A stretch of 64,000 bases of DNA from Glossina fuscipes (GCF_014805625.2 NW_023998415.1:50373293-50437292), one strand, 5' to 3'. Shown: positions 11,976-23,240, counted from the stretch's first letter. Made by a program: numbers and translations. Notes: generated by a model from the letters alone, not told the origin.

Positions 11976-12300
11976 CTGAAAAATGCCTGCATTAAGCCAC
12001 AAGTTTTAGCCTTTAACAAATGTGATAATTACAAAGGTATTTAGTGCTTGTGACCGGATTTTAGTAAATGCACACAGATTGTCTAAGCATTTAAAATAAT
12101 TTTGTTGGAAATTTCACTAAATATTGCATAGTTTGAGGTAGACGTTAACCTTTCAAATTGTGCGGCTGTATGTTTTATTTCTTACACTCATTTACTATTT
12201 TTACATTTAATATTGACATATACAAGTATATAACATCGGTACATTTGTTCATACATTCATGTTTTTATTATTATTGGCTGCCATTCTGCTACGTAAATCA

Positions 12301-12313
12301 AGTTCATTGACAT
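12301..12313. promoter_or_regulatory. EcRE-like site AGTTCATTGACAT
   Basis: AGTTCA and TGACAT are inverted with one spacer base, two mismatches from the ideal palindrome. It lies in E75A intron 1. This is a weaker match than those at 915, 2737, 13038 and 35425. Confidence 0.25.
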
Positions 12314-13037
12314 TTTCCACTACGGGCTTGAAAAAGATCAATGCACTTCTTGCATTCACACATACATACGAATTTATAAATATATATGCACATATATATC
12401 CTCTGTATATAAGTAAGTGAATACATGCATGCGTATATACGACATAGATTGTATGCATACATATGCAAATTGTGCATAAATATTGGCCAAGTAATAAAAT
12501 GATGATCGTCGTGATTACAAAGTGTACGGCCGTGCAAAAGAAAGATAATGTATATGTATGCGTTTACCTAGATAACATTAATGCCACGAATATAATGAAA
12601 ACAACAAAAAACCACAATATATATGCTATGCTTCGGTTTGTGCTTGAATTCATGACTGCATTACTACTAGAGTATAGTATCGTTTGGTGTTTAGCCAATT
12701 GGCGCTTAACCACTCAACCAAACAACAGAAGCACAGTAAAACTGCAACATCAACGTAATGTTTAAAGTTTAGTCATATATATATACGTATATAATATAAT
12801 ATGTGAAATTTTTTTAATATATTTATTTTTTCTCTTATTTTTATTTATTTTTTTTTAACTTTTTTCAAAAACATATAACAAGTTATTAATATATTATCAA
12901 GTTTTTAGTGTAAAGCAATGCCTGAGGTGATGTGGATGTGTTCAGTATTCATTGTCAATGTGAACAAAATAACACAACACGTCATTGTGTGTAAAGTTTC
13001 TGCAGTTCATTTTTGTTGTTGTTTTATAATTTTTGTA

Positions 13038-13050
13038 CGTTCATTGCACT
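13038..13050. promoter_or_regulatory. EcRE-like palindrome CGTTCATTGCACT
   Basis: Second of three exact copies of GTTCATTGCACT. The half-sites are inverted with a one-base spacer, as in the hsp27 EcRE. It is in E75A intron 1, about 7 kb downstream of the proposed promoter. The flanks differ from those of the other two copies, so it is not part of a shared repeat. Confidence 0.45.
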
Positions 13051-14339
13051 CTGGCTGAGTGTGTGAAATATTGCAATAGTTGTTTGTGCAGAGCGGATAA
13101 TGATGCATGAGACGAGAGATCAAAAAGAAAAGTGACAACAACACTACCGCTAAGTCGTAGGGTATTTGAATGAGTGATTATTTGGATGAAATACAAAAAG
13201 TTTTCTTTCTCTGTTAAGAGGGGTTAATGGTTTCCCATGTGCGCAGTGAGACACACATACACGCGCGCCTCTATATATATGTATATATGTATGTATATAC
13301 ATATCAACATATATATATGTATTTATTCACGAATACGTATACATATAAAACAATTGAAAATTATACTTTTTTGGTTAATCGAAATGAAAAGTGAAATTTT
13401 ATTTACAAAACAAAAAAAGTTAAAAAAAATCGTAGAAGAAAACTTTGAAAGTGAAACTTTTTCTTTGGCCAAAAAAAAAGACATTCATTAATCGATAAAA
13501 ACAATACATTCCAAACATTGTTTGTTTAAAAAAAGTCCATTAATACGACATTGAAGATAAAATATTAAAAAAAAATAATGTTGCATAATTTTATATTTGA
13601 AAGAGATTTTTTGAAAACGGCATAAACGTTTTATGCTTTACGGTCGGAAAAGTTTGTTTACCTTTTCAAACTTTTGAAAATAATTTATTGCTGAAATGTT
13701 TGAATTCATTCAATAACCTTAATAAAGGCTTTTGACCCATAATACGAGGTATACGTAAATAACAAAATTTCAATAATATACAAAAAAAATTTTTGCTTAT
13801 TTTTTTTATTTTCAAAGAATACTTAATGAGCCAGAAACCTGTTAAAAAAAAAGTAAAAACAAGAGAATTAAAAACATTTCCGCGTTTTCTAAAGAGAAAC
13901 CACTTTTGAGAAAAATTCAATGTCAAAACCACGTAATAAACTATAAATTCTGACAAAGAATTACGAAATATATCTTATATTCAGAGATAAATGGTAGCAT
14001 AGATTTTTCCGTTTAAATGCGTTTTGATCAAAAGCTCTCTTAATATGTCAATTAAATTTTCAAGGTTTACAATTTGTTTTGAAAAGCAAAGCTACTCAGA
14101 ACAGCCGAAGAAAAGCTACATGCATATATTTGATTTTACGTGAATTTTGCAAACCTTACATCTGTTGATCTCAACAAACAGAAGATGAAGAATATTACCG
14201 TTGCTATAGAACCGCATTATAAATACCTTTTATTCCTGTCTCTAAGAGTTTAAAAAAGTACATTCCTTTTGGGCTAATGTTTGCAATGCCTAGAGAAAAG
14301 CGTCACAGTCACTGTAAAGTATAGGCCCGATCAGTCCAG

Positions 14340-14445
14340 TCGCGACAGTGATATCTCCAAAAGCCAATGACGGAGGAATGAAACGAAAGATGAGCACCGC
14401 TTCGCACCCCGCCCTGATCAAGAATATATATATGAATGCCTGATG
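14340..14445 (-). repeat. Interspersed repeat family, copy 2 (fragment)
   Basis: CCTGATCAAGAATATATATA (14413-14432) is the reverse form of the diagnostic 'TATATATTCTTGATCA' block, preceded by a GACGGAGGA stretch that corresponds to the 'GTCCGTCTGTC' part. The patch is more GC-rich than its surroundings and produces spurious open frames on the minus strand. Confidence 0.45.
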
Positions 14446-14499
14446 TATACAGTTGAAATAACTGTAATTTTTCGGTGGAGTCTGCATAACATTCTATAA

Positions 14500-15055
14500 A
14501 AAACAAGAATTATATTCGCCTACGATCGAAACTTCTATACCCAGTACTTAGAAATTAAATAAAAAACTCAAAATAAAAAATGAAATTTTGGGATTTTATA
14601 ATATAGATGAATCTATTTTTGTGCGGTGCTTTTTCGTGCAATTGATTTTATGGGACTTATTTTATTTGTGCTATTTGTTTCGTGCAGTTTTTTTTAAGCG
14701 GTACATTTGAATATTTTTTTTCCGTTTTTTCTCCTTCTTACTCCACAAAAACTGAATTGATTTGTATTGTATGAACTTAGCCGATTTTTTTCGTTTTTCT
14801 AGAAATACTCTAGTATCATCTGTAGAATATATGTTCAACTTGTTATCGTTAGATCTGTGGTAGTTTGTAAGTAAATTTTCTTGGTTTTGAAAATAGAGAT
14901 GTTCTGAGTTTATTTTATACTATAGGCGTGGTCTTTAACTATTTAGATGGACAGAAGGACGTACTGATTTCGATTCTGAATTTGCTGCTGGTCCAGAATA
15001 TTCTATTTTATAGAGTCTCTCAAGTTTCTTCCTGGCCTCGCAAACGTTTAGACAA
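14500..15055 (-). repeat. Interspersed repeat family, copy 3
   Basis: The 3' terminus lies at 14500-14543 (AAACAAGAATTATATTCGCC through TTCTATACCC). The 5' part lies at 14949-15055 (GGACAGAAGGACGTACTG, GATTCTGAATTTGCTGCTGG, TATAGAGTCTC, CGCAAACG), with the internal AGGCGTGGTC between them. This is one of the better preserved copies, about 560 bp. Confidence 0.6.
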
Positions 15056-15695
15056 AGTGAACATACACTTGTCCTTCGGTTGCTAGTACAACAAGAGCAT
15101 GCTTCACCTTTGAACTTTGTGAAAAACGTGAGCCTAATATTGAATAAAGTGATAGATTCAGAGAGGTGGCCTTCAAGTAACGAGTTTATAAGTTCTATCT
15201 TAGAGCTTTAGAAATAGAGCTATTTGGACTTCTTTAAATTTTTATCAACTTTACATTAAACTTATTTTGACTTCATAGCCGATATAATTACGACCAACTA
15301 GGGGATATCAACCACGTGAATTTTTAGCTTTTGTGAAAAACTTTTGTAAATAGCTACAACTTACAATTTATAAGAGGTATTGATCTAAAACTTTAAGGAG
15401 GTATTACCCAAAACTATTTGAAAGATCAGCTGACTGATTGTTCGAAACTGACAAAAAAATATGGAGATTTTATATGCTACACTATCCGAAGGTGCGGGAT
15501 ATTCGTGCAATAAACATTATTCTGGTCGAAAATATTAGAATGTTGGCCTGCTATTTAGAAAATGATTAAAGGTTCTTATACGCAAGCTAACATTGAAAAT
15601 GGCTCAATTCACTTAAAGGACACAATCAGTGTGCTACATAAACGCAGAAAAGCTTTGTGTCTAAATTCAACCCAATGCTGCAGAGTGTCGAAACT

Positions 15696-16244
15696 TCATA
15701 TTTTTACATAATTTTTTTTTGAATGTCTTTTCTTCGAATATTGTCGATGGGTATAGACGATTCGGTTCCATTTTCTTTCTTTATTACCTTTAGGTAAATT
15801 TAGTGACAGGCTCATAAATAAACTATGTAGGGAAAACCATACAGTTGAATCATCAGCAGCCATACGTCTCAGAAACGAAGGGAGAAATGTAAAGAAAAGA
15901 GATAGAAGCTTTCCTCTACTTGGAAACACATTTGTTTGATGTCGAACAGGCTTTGAATGGGAAATGGACAATAGCAGGAAGGGATGAAAGTAAGCACTGA
16001 AAATGCCGCATGTTTTGCATTTGAAAAATATATAGTGCAAGTCCATTATAACCGATAAATAAAGACAAACAAAAAAAAAGAAAAAGAAAAAATACACAAT
16101 ATATAAAAATATGTGGAATTTTGTTTTTAAATTACAAAGCTTTACGAAAGGTTTACAGCGAGTAGACGTCGAAGTATAGACGAAATTTACGCTTGGATTA
16201 GATGAACTTATCGAACTAGGTCTACAAAGTTTTATGAAATTCAA
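15696..16244 (-). other. 549-base open stretch in intron 1, function unknown
   Basis: The longest stop-free stretch outside exon 1 (182 codons), unusually long for such AT-rich sequence. It has no ATG at its start; the first ATG begins MDLHYIFFKCKTCG and would give about 116 residues. A Phe-rich run comes from an A/T homopolymer near 16070-16092. The C-terminal part is basic (KGNKERKWNR, SKKRHSKKN). I recognise no family or domain. It may be chance or the decayed end of something older. Confidence 0.15.
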
Positions 16245-16939
16245 TTCAAGTTTAAATTACACGTCATAATTATTTTTCGAATGTTCAAGAATATTGAAAT
16301 TGAAACTGAAAGGTACGTTATTACTCAACGCGAGACAAAAATTACAAAGAAACAAAATAAAATTGAAGTTAAAGCAAAAGAATGAATTGCAGTTCAATAA
16401 ACTTAAAAAAGTATGTGGAGAAGAAGTTTGTTCCAAATAAATCCTTAAATTATTTGGTCGTGTAATGTAAAATAGGTTGACCTTTATAAAACTGTGACAG
16501 GCTAATTGAACTCTTTGAGGTTGTAGCATGTAATCATCGATGGGTATATATTGTTGTTGTTCTTATTATAATTTTTAAAATGGAAAATAAATTGTTCTTT
16601 CTTTTATTCTTAACATAATGAAAATAAATTTCAAGTTCATTATCGTCTTATCAAAAAGTTCAAAAGTTGCTTTATTCAAATTGACTGTAGGTGAACTAAG
16701 AGATAAGTATTAAACATTAAATACCTATGGACGATTATACATTATCTAGTGAATGAAACCAGAAAGTAAAAACAAATCGAAAAGCGAACAAAATTAATAT
16801 TAAAAAATGTCTTATCTAATGAATGCTAAGAAGAGAGGAAAGTTAAACAGCAAACCTTTCAACTTTTTGTCTCTTGCAGCCACATATCAAGCAATTAAAT
16901 ATTTTAGTAATAAATCCAACTTTACATACGTACGGATAA

Positions 16940-16950
16940 TATATAGGTCA
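16940..16950 (+). promoter_or_regulatory. RORE consensus match TATATAGGTCA
   Basis: Exact fit to WAWNTRGGTCA, located in E75A intron 1 about 3.3 kb from the proposed start of transcription. It is a potential site for DHR3 or E75. A single match may be chance. Confidence 0.3.
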
Positions 16951-18643
16951 GATCGTGCCTCAACACTTATTAACCCAATGAATTTAGCAGAATTGAATTG
17001 TTTCTGTATAAATTTTAGTGAAGATCATTTTCTTACTAAGAGGTGATATTTCGATGATGTTTTTCATTTTTACTTAATGAATTTTCTATTATATTAGAGC
17101 GATTACCTACAATTCATTATAAGAGACGTCAGCGAAACGGGAGAAAAGGTTACTCGCGAATTGTACCACAAATATACTCAAAAGAATGAATTTTGGCTAA
17201 AGGTAAGTCAAAACAACACACAGCATACATCTAATGGAGAACACATTCATAGTTTAATGATAGCTTAATCGTTCAAATGAAAACATGAGAAAATAAATAG
17301 ATATCTTCGGAATATGGGAATTATGCGTTTCAGCTCTGCGTCCATCATACCATTGATATGCACCAAATTAATAATTTGAAAATATTTCCTTATTATTTAT
17401 ACGTGATGCATTTTCCATATAATGGATCTTCCGGGAAGTTATGCATAGTTCATTTTAAGATGATTAAAATGTCTTTTTTAAGACGCTTAATGATTGGTTA
17501 AGATGTTAAATTCGTGAATACTCTGCGATTTTTTGAGATTTTTGGGGGAATATAAGGGAAGCCTTATATTCTTGAAATGAAATTGTTATGGCTATGGAAA
17601 TAAAATATTGTCATAAACCAATATTGGCTTCGCATAAAGCGGATATATGAATATGTAATTCTGTTATACTGGAAGAATCAGTCAGTCGGCTTATTTCGAT
17701 CACAGAAACGAGATTTGATTAATTTTCTCGCCAAATTTCAGATCGGTATTAGTTATAAATTGTGAATCATTTATTTACGAAACTAGGAATAGTTTTTCGA
17801 AAGGTGGATGTACCTATGAGGCTACACCCTATACATGAATTTTCTACATAAGTTCTTTGCACTTTGCTCTCAGATGCATATATCTGGGTATCGTCAATGG
17901 TATGATAAAAAATTCTTCTTAAACATTTGAATGATAGGTTTAAGGGTAGATATTACGTTAATTTACCTAAGAAAGTGTTTTTTTTTCATGTTAATAGAAA
18001 ATCAATTTAAAATTTGTTTGAATCGGATTGAAATGTTTTTAACATTCATTCTCCACTATAGTATCACTTCGTTTAGACCGTAAATTCGGACAGGGTTGTC
18101 ATAGTTTTGTAAGTTACTGTGTGAGCTTATATAATAGTACTCAGGCTTTTTTCGAACATAATGCATATATGATGTAATTTACTTTTCTATATTAACTGTT
18201 GCGTATGCGACTAAATTTCAAAACCAATTGTGACTTATAGTCTTATAGTACTTCCGACATCCGATTTAAATTATTCTCACTTTCTAAGAAACTTTTTTGA
18301 CTCTTAGGAGCGATAGAATAGTAAAATTATATAATTGTTATAGGGACTCCGTAAAAAAGTTAAATGAAAACTTGTCGTACTTTTTTGCAGAAAGTCCAGC
18401 TTTGACGTACTCTTAATAAACAAAATAGAAGAGAAAAAAGAAGAAAAGAATTTCTAATAGCCTTTAGCTTAAAGCATGAATTCATAAATTAAGAAATGAT
18501 AAAATGCTAAACCAAATCTTCTCATTGTATCTCTATTAATCTTTGAACTTGGAAAAACTGTTATTGTATTTATCTTAGAACTTTTGAAGAAAAATGTTCG
18601 TCTTTCAAGCATTCGAGAAGAGAATTGAGTGTGAGTCCCTTAC

Positions 18644-18846
18644 CGATGTTTAATTCAGGTTCTCCTTTTATGGAACTCGCTACCGTTGTATCCATAACTG
18701 GATATGATTTAATATAATCTGGTGTCTGTGGTCTTGAATCGGCAGCCATTATATGCACAGCATGAGAATGATGTGATATTGTTGTTTGGCTTGAGTGATG
18801 ATGTTGCAGTTGTTGTTGTTGCTGCTGCTGCTGTTGTTGTTGTTGT

Positions 18847-18877
<31 letters not shown>

Positions 18878-19784
18878 GGTGTGAATGTTGTGTCGTTGTA
18901 TAAATTGTGTGAGACGTCTGATTTGGATTGTGAGTGTAATTGCTATTGTAACTACTATCAGCGAAATGACCTAAATTCCTAGGGCCATCTGTAGTAGTAA
19001 CAACATTGCTATTATTATTATTATTATTATTACTATTGTTGGTCTCGCTGTTGTTGTTGCGTTTTAAATGTAAATTAGTATGTGTGGTACTGCAATGTGT
19101 GTTTGTTGGGTAGGACAAAAGATTAATATTATTTAAAGGGATTGGTCCTGCTGGCGGGGGAGGTGGTGGAGGGGGCGGTGGTTGAATACCTTGTGATAAT
19201 AGTAAAGAATTGTTATTTACGTTAGGCATAAAGATAATGGAAGAGGTATTGCTGTTAATATGCTTTGGGACAGTGGAGGAGGGGGAGCAAGCTGAAGCAT
19301 CTGTGGCCACAGTATCCAATTCTGTACCAGGAGCTATGGCTTCGGAAGTGTTTGTAATGGAGGTAGCACAAGGTCTCATATAAGTTATTAAACGATTAGA
19401 CGGTGTTAGACATTCTCGTTTATAGGCAACATTTGGATAATTTACAACACAGCCTTCTGCGCGTTCACTATCGCTAATAGGTATATGTGATGGATTTGTT
19501 AAAAGTTTAGACGATTGGTAATAAGTGGAACTGCTTGATTTGGGTGGTAGTTTTAAGGCATTTTCCAAATGTGAGTGACCAACAATCAGCTGAGTCAATG
19601 GCGCCGTCGTACTAGAGGCTGGTGTGCCCTCTATTTCAGGTTTTATAGTTTGATTGATTTCTACTTGTTGCGACATATGACATATTACGGATATTTTAGC
19701 ACTTTTACTAGCTGTTTCACCAATCACTACGCTACTGCTCGTTGGGTGGCTGTCCGAACTGTCGGCAGACATGAGTAGTTTCAT
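18644..19784 (-). CDS. Eip75B: E75A-specific first coding exon of ecdysone-induced nuclear receptor E75
   Basis: Encodes the N-terminal A/B region (380 codons plus one base) of the E75A isoform, a heme-binding nuclear receptor (NR1D group) induced early by ecdysone. The start ATG at 19784 has AAA before it; the peptide opens MKLLMSADSSDS, close to the Drosophila E75A start. A second block, SHLENALKLPP (about residues 71-81), and the last ~30 residues (RPQTPDYIKSYPVMDTTVAS, then GEPELNI) also match Drosophila E75A as I know it. Between them lie low-complexity runs: Pro (~202-211), Asn (~243-260), His (~303-313), Gln (~314-326). The exon ends ATC G|GTAAGG, a consensus donor in phase 1. The frame stays open 24 codons into the intron, but those codons are not expected in the protein. 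The joined codon G|AA gives Glu at the start of exon 2, as in Drosophila. The A/B region carries no enzymatic domain. Identity is very secure. Confidence 0.96.
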
Positions 19785-20268
19785 TTTACTTTTAGTTACT
19801 TTTACTGTTGCTTTTCTAACTATAAAAAATTTGTTTACTTTGCGCGCGATTGCACAATAGAGAGAAAATTTTTAAAGAAAGAAAAAAAATAGAAAACAAA
19901 AACAAAATATGTTAAATTTTTTTTCTTTAAAATATTTTTTTTTTTTAACATTCACTAAAAATTTCACTTCTTCTATTGGGAGTTTTATGCTTTTTTCTTT
20001 TATATGAAAAAAAGATTCTTCTTTTATTTAAATCATACGTAAATCGTTTTAAGTGTTGTTCTGTATATTTTGCTTTTTCTTATTGAAATATTGTTTCATT
20101 CTCTTTTTTCTTTTTGTTTATGATAGCAATTCAAGCGTTAATTCCGTGAAAACGATCTGCACATTGCGAAGCGCCGCTTGTTAATGAAAGGAAAATCAAC
20201 ATTTGCGTTGGATCTTGTTCGTTTTCACAATGAAACACTTACACATGCGTACACATCAAAAGACAACT
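19785..20268 (-). other. Eip75B: Proposed E75A 5' leader with six upstream ORFs
   Basis: This is the stretch between the best initiator and the E75A ATG, taken as unspliced. It holds six short ORFs on the minus strand: 20256-20239 (5 aa), 20202-20131 (23 aa), 20164-20138 (8 aa), 20099-20049 (16 aa), 20036-20028 (2 aa) and 19951-19835 (38 aa). Each ends before the main start at 19784. The 20202 and 20164 ORFs overlap in different frames. No ATG lies between 19834 and 19785. Long A and T tracts fill 19860-20130. Upstream-AUG-rich leaders are known from other ecdysone early genes such as E74A. The 5' end and the absence of splicing are inferred. Confidence 0.6.
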
Positions 20269-20369
20269 GAAGCGAACCTCTTGCTATGATATTGAACGAC
20301 CCTGGCCCTGAGAGCCTATACAGGCTGAATTGCTCTCCTTATTTTCTATTACTCGCTCTCTCTCTTTCG
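20254..20369 (-). promoter_or_regulatory. Eip75B: Putative E75A core promoter
   Basis: On the minus strand CTTCAGTTG (20272-20264) matches the arthropod initiator TCAGTT, with +1 A at 20268. A second choice is GTTCAAT with A at 20293, lying 27 bases after a TATAG at 20320. Upstream of both sits an inverted repeat, AGCCT-4 nt-AGGCT (20313-20326), inside a wider GAGAGC/GCTCTC pair (20310-20337). Next is a GAGA-factor-type tract (20353-20369, CGCTCTCTCTCTTTCG on the plus strand). No canonical TATA box fits the first initiator. Transcript 5' ends are needed to choose between them. Confidence 0.5.
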
Positions 20370-20510
20370 TTTTTTTATCAGTTACTTTGGTCTCACGTGC
20401 TCTTGAAAATGTGTTATTAGTAAACATTATAAAAGTAAGCATCCAAGCATATATAGTTGTTTTTATTGCTATCGTTGCTGCGTCTTCTTGTATGTTTGTG
20501 TGCGTGCTTA

Positions 20511-20535
20511 TATATATATATATATACACACACAC

Positions 20536-20582
<47 letters not shown>

Positions 20583-20586
20583 ATAA
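20511..20586. repeat. TA/CA microsatellite
   Basis: (TA)n, (CA)n and (TA)n segments about 250 bases upstream of the proposed E75A start. Confidence 0.9.
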
Positions 20587-20958
20587 GACAAATATATAAA
20601 AATAAATATAAGAATATGTGTGTGTGTCAATCCGTGTGTGGTTATTGATTTTATTAAATTACTGAAGTTACTGGAGTAAACAAATTGTGATGTATTATCG
20701 CTTTGAGCGATGCGTGTATGTATGCGAGTGTTTGAGCTGCTTAGTCACTGTCAATGTTATGAGTTCATTTAGTAATGCTTGCTAGCAATGCGATTATAAT
20801 TTATTCTCTTTCTCTATATATGCGTCTCTTTAATTGCACTCTTGGGAACATTGAATCATCTCTGTCGATACTGATGCGAGGAAGAATTGGGGAAATTTAT
20901 TTTAAAAATTTTGTTAACACGTGTAGGCAGACGTACCTCTTACGATCATTTCGTTCAT

Positions 20959-20960
20959 GG

Positions 20961-20991
<31 letters not shown>

Positions 20992-20992
20992 G

Positions 20993-21023
<31 letters not shown>

Positions 21024-21036
21024 CTCTCTCTCTCCC
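20959..21036. repeat. TC / TATC microsatellite
   Basis: (TC)n, then (TATC)n with one TGTC, then (TC)n, about 700 bases upstream of the proposed E75A start. The outer (TC)n runs are GAGA-factor-type sequence on the gene's strand. Confidence 0.9.
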
Positions 21037-21849
21037 TTCCTCTCTGTTTGTAACACTCTTCGAAACTACTCCCTCACTTTCTCTATGTTGTCCTAGGTTA
21101 TAATCATCATTCAATATGTAACGTAATAATTTTTATTACTGTTTTCTTTCGTTGTAATTCTAGCCCTTCAGCATATTGTAATATATTCGGCTTACTTTGC
21201 TCGCCTTCGATCATGTTTTTTCTCTTTACCTTTTCTTCTTTATACATACACAAAGACAATTTATGCACAAACGTATCTTCCCAATAACATTAACCTTAAA
21301 AGATTTTGACCGTAAACGTATGTATGTATGATACGCCGTAGTTTTGGGTTAATAAACTTTTGGTTCATGCATGGTAAACTTTTACCTACAGTTAGGCTGC
21401 CTTTCGTCATTTTTATTATTATTGTTTTTTATTTTTTTCTTTTTTTTTTACCATCTTTACAGCGAAAAGCCGCCTTTGTCCAGACACCATGTGCTAAGTA
21501 TTTTAGATTTTGCAATCGCTAATTAATGGATACCATATACCAAAATGCCTTTTTTCTTGTGGCTTTGTGTATTATTTTTTAGATCCCCCGTTGCTAAATC
21601 GCTATTTGCAATTTTGGTTTACAGAGTTAACGCAATGGCGTGAAAATAGTTGTTCCCGAAAGCCGTTCTTTGATTCACTACTTTTTCTTGTATGCCCTTA
21701 TGTAATGGTTCCAAACTCTATCATCAGTTGTCTCTTGCTGTTCGTGTACACCTTTCTTCCTCCGTGCCAAGAAATACTAATTACTAGTTAGTCAGCCCTT
21801 GGGTAGTTTGAAGGTACAATATTTCCACAGACAGCAAATCACTAATTTA

Positions 21850-22305
21850 GCTTATGACATTTATGTAAACCTTTTGGATAGCTTTCCTCGGTTGCTCTCC
21901 ACTTAGCTGATTACGAATTTGGTCGTGGAGTGTATTGATGACTCCGTGTTTTTATTTCGCATAAGCAACGTCGAACAGCGCTCTGAGTCCTCAACATTTT
22001 GTGAAGTGCGCAAACGCGACATTCTCTTCGAATTGAGCTTTCTCAATGACAAAATAGCAAATAAACTGCCTTCTGATATCTTTAAGATATCAGTTATCTC
22101 ACGCAACTTTATTTATTGGTCTTTCAAAACGTTTTTATAGTTTCTAGAATAAGTTCCGAATTCGGCCGACCGGAGTGTTCAATATCATCGTTGCCCATTC
22201 CACTATGCGTAATATTAGCAAGCCATCCAGAAAAGATTTGTTTTCGACAGACGAGTCTTCATAACATCGTTCAAGCCAACGCTGATTGTGAACGTATTTT
22301 TCCTC
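21850..22305 (-). pseudogene. Mariner transposase relic, N-terminal half
   Basis: Minus-strand blocks in shifting frames match the N-terminal half of a mariner transposase: NQRWLERCYEDSSVENK, then DIEHSGRPNSELI (another frame), MREITDILKISEGSLF (the helix-turn-helix region), DSERCSTLLMRNK, and a degraded version of the region around the first catalytic Asp and the NRQSAEW block. The base pattern at the DETWIH-like motif reads TESSIH, so the catalytic Asp appears lost. At least two frameshifts are present and similarity fades below 21850. It lies about 1.6 kb upstream of the E75A promoter. Long dead. Confidence 0.85.
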
Positions 22306-23166
22306 ATTAAAAAACCAAAAGACACGAAATTCGGACAAATTCGCAATTGTGAGTTGTAAAGGCCAGAATGTTCTGAAGTTTTGACACGTGTCGCTTAAAG
22401 CTTGCTGCCATTCATACATATGGGTCTGTCAACGGTGGTGACATATGTGTGAGACAATGGACATGTGCAAATACTTTCTTTTCTAGTCTTTCTCCCCTCA
22501 GAATGAATAACAAATACTTGTTTGTGCAATTAAATGAAGAAGTACATTCGGAGTCTAATTTATAAAATGCAATGTAATAACCCAATAAAATGAAGAACTT
22601 ATCAAGAACATGGATTAAAATAAAAAACAAATGCTAAAGCATCTCATAATTTGAAAACAAATAAAACTTATTTTCCTTATATCCATCACTAGGGAGTATA
22701 TCAATTGTTGTGTTTCCGTTTGTGATAATTCTGAAGCAAACTATCAGAGATAAACCTCAAAGAATGTACATTTCCGCTGACTTATCTTAATTCTTATCAT
22801 ATGATGGAAAGTATATATATGTTCAATATAACCACAAAACTAATCGATACTAATAAACGAAAAAGTGAATAATAAACAATATTAATCATCTTAGAGTTAA
22901 CGAGGATTGTTCTTTCATACTTCAGTTACTGGTTAAAGTTACAATGAAAATATATGCGCTCAAAAAATAAAAAGTTTTTCCTTTCATTTGCCAGCTCCTG
23001 TCGTTACCTGAAGTTATAGGTCCGTAATGAAAAAGGTTTAATGGAAAATACAAAGGATGTTGTTTGTAAGATCTGCGATGAACCTTTTCATCCGATAGCA
23101 GTAAAGAAAGCAGGAGATATTAGGCTTTTACTCATACACAAATTTATTCATAATTATTTATCATCC

Positions 23167-23240
23167 GCATGATTAGCTGAGGAGGTAAAGGGTCGCGGCT
23201 AACAAGTCAATCATCGAGGGTTCAAATCTCAATTGCGGTA
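23167..23240 (+). ncRNA. tRNA-like sequence (tRNA pseudogene or SINE head)
   Basis: The A-box TAGCTGAGGAGG (23174-23185) fits TRGCNNAGNNGG exactly, and the B-box GGTTCAAATC (23219-23228) fits with one change. Spacing gives tRNA geometry with one extra D-loop base. A T at the position-33 site is followed by AAC at the anticodon site. The acceptor, D, anticodon and T stems pair poorly, so a working tRNA is unlikely. A decayed tRNA or the head of a tRNA-derived SINE fits best. Confidence 0.4.

Larger units (their letters stand above)
9683..18643 (-). other. Eip75B: E75A intron 1
   Basis: An 8.96 kb intron defined by the exon 1 donor GTAAGG (18643) and the exon 2 acceptor TTTGCAG (9683-9689). 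It contains a Tc1-like transposase relic, three pieces of the interspersed repeat family, EcRE-like sites at 12301 and 13038, an RORE match at 16940, a candidate alternative exon at 11804-11975 and an open stretch at 15696-16244. Otherwise it is AT-rich sequence with A/T homopolymers and short TA runs. In Drosophila, transcripts from the upstream E75C promoter also splice into exon 2, so this interval may be intronic for several isoforms. Confidence 0.85.
20370..21849. other. E75A upstream flank, no gene seen
   Basis: Holds the TA/CA and TC/TATC microsatellites and unremarkable AT-rich sequence. The short open frames contain translated microsatellite or carry no recognisable motif. As the proximal upstream region of E75A it may contain promoter-proximal control sequence. 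Confidence 0.5.

Noticed and set aside
14290..14506. Two overlapping minus-strand 65-codon frames in a GC-richer patch
   Set aside because: The patch contains the TGATCAAGAATATATATA block of the interspersed repeat and no protein motif.
18570..18643. Continuation of the E75A frame for 24 codons to a stop
   Set aside because: It follows a consensus donor at the position where the conserved E75A peptide joins the zinc finger; it is intron.
18722..18982. Plus-strand frame with poly-Val, poly-Ala and poly-Asp
   Set aside because: It is the antisense of the E75A Gln/His codon runs.
22144..22419. Minus-strand 91-codon frame taken as a possible gene
   Set aside because: Most of it is the frameshifted start of the mariner relic.
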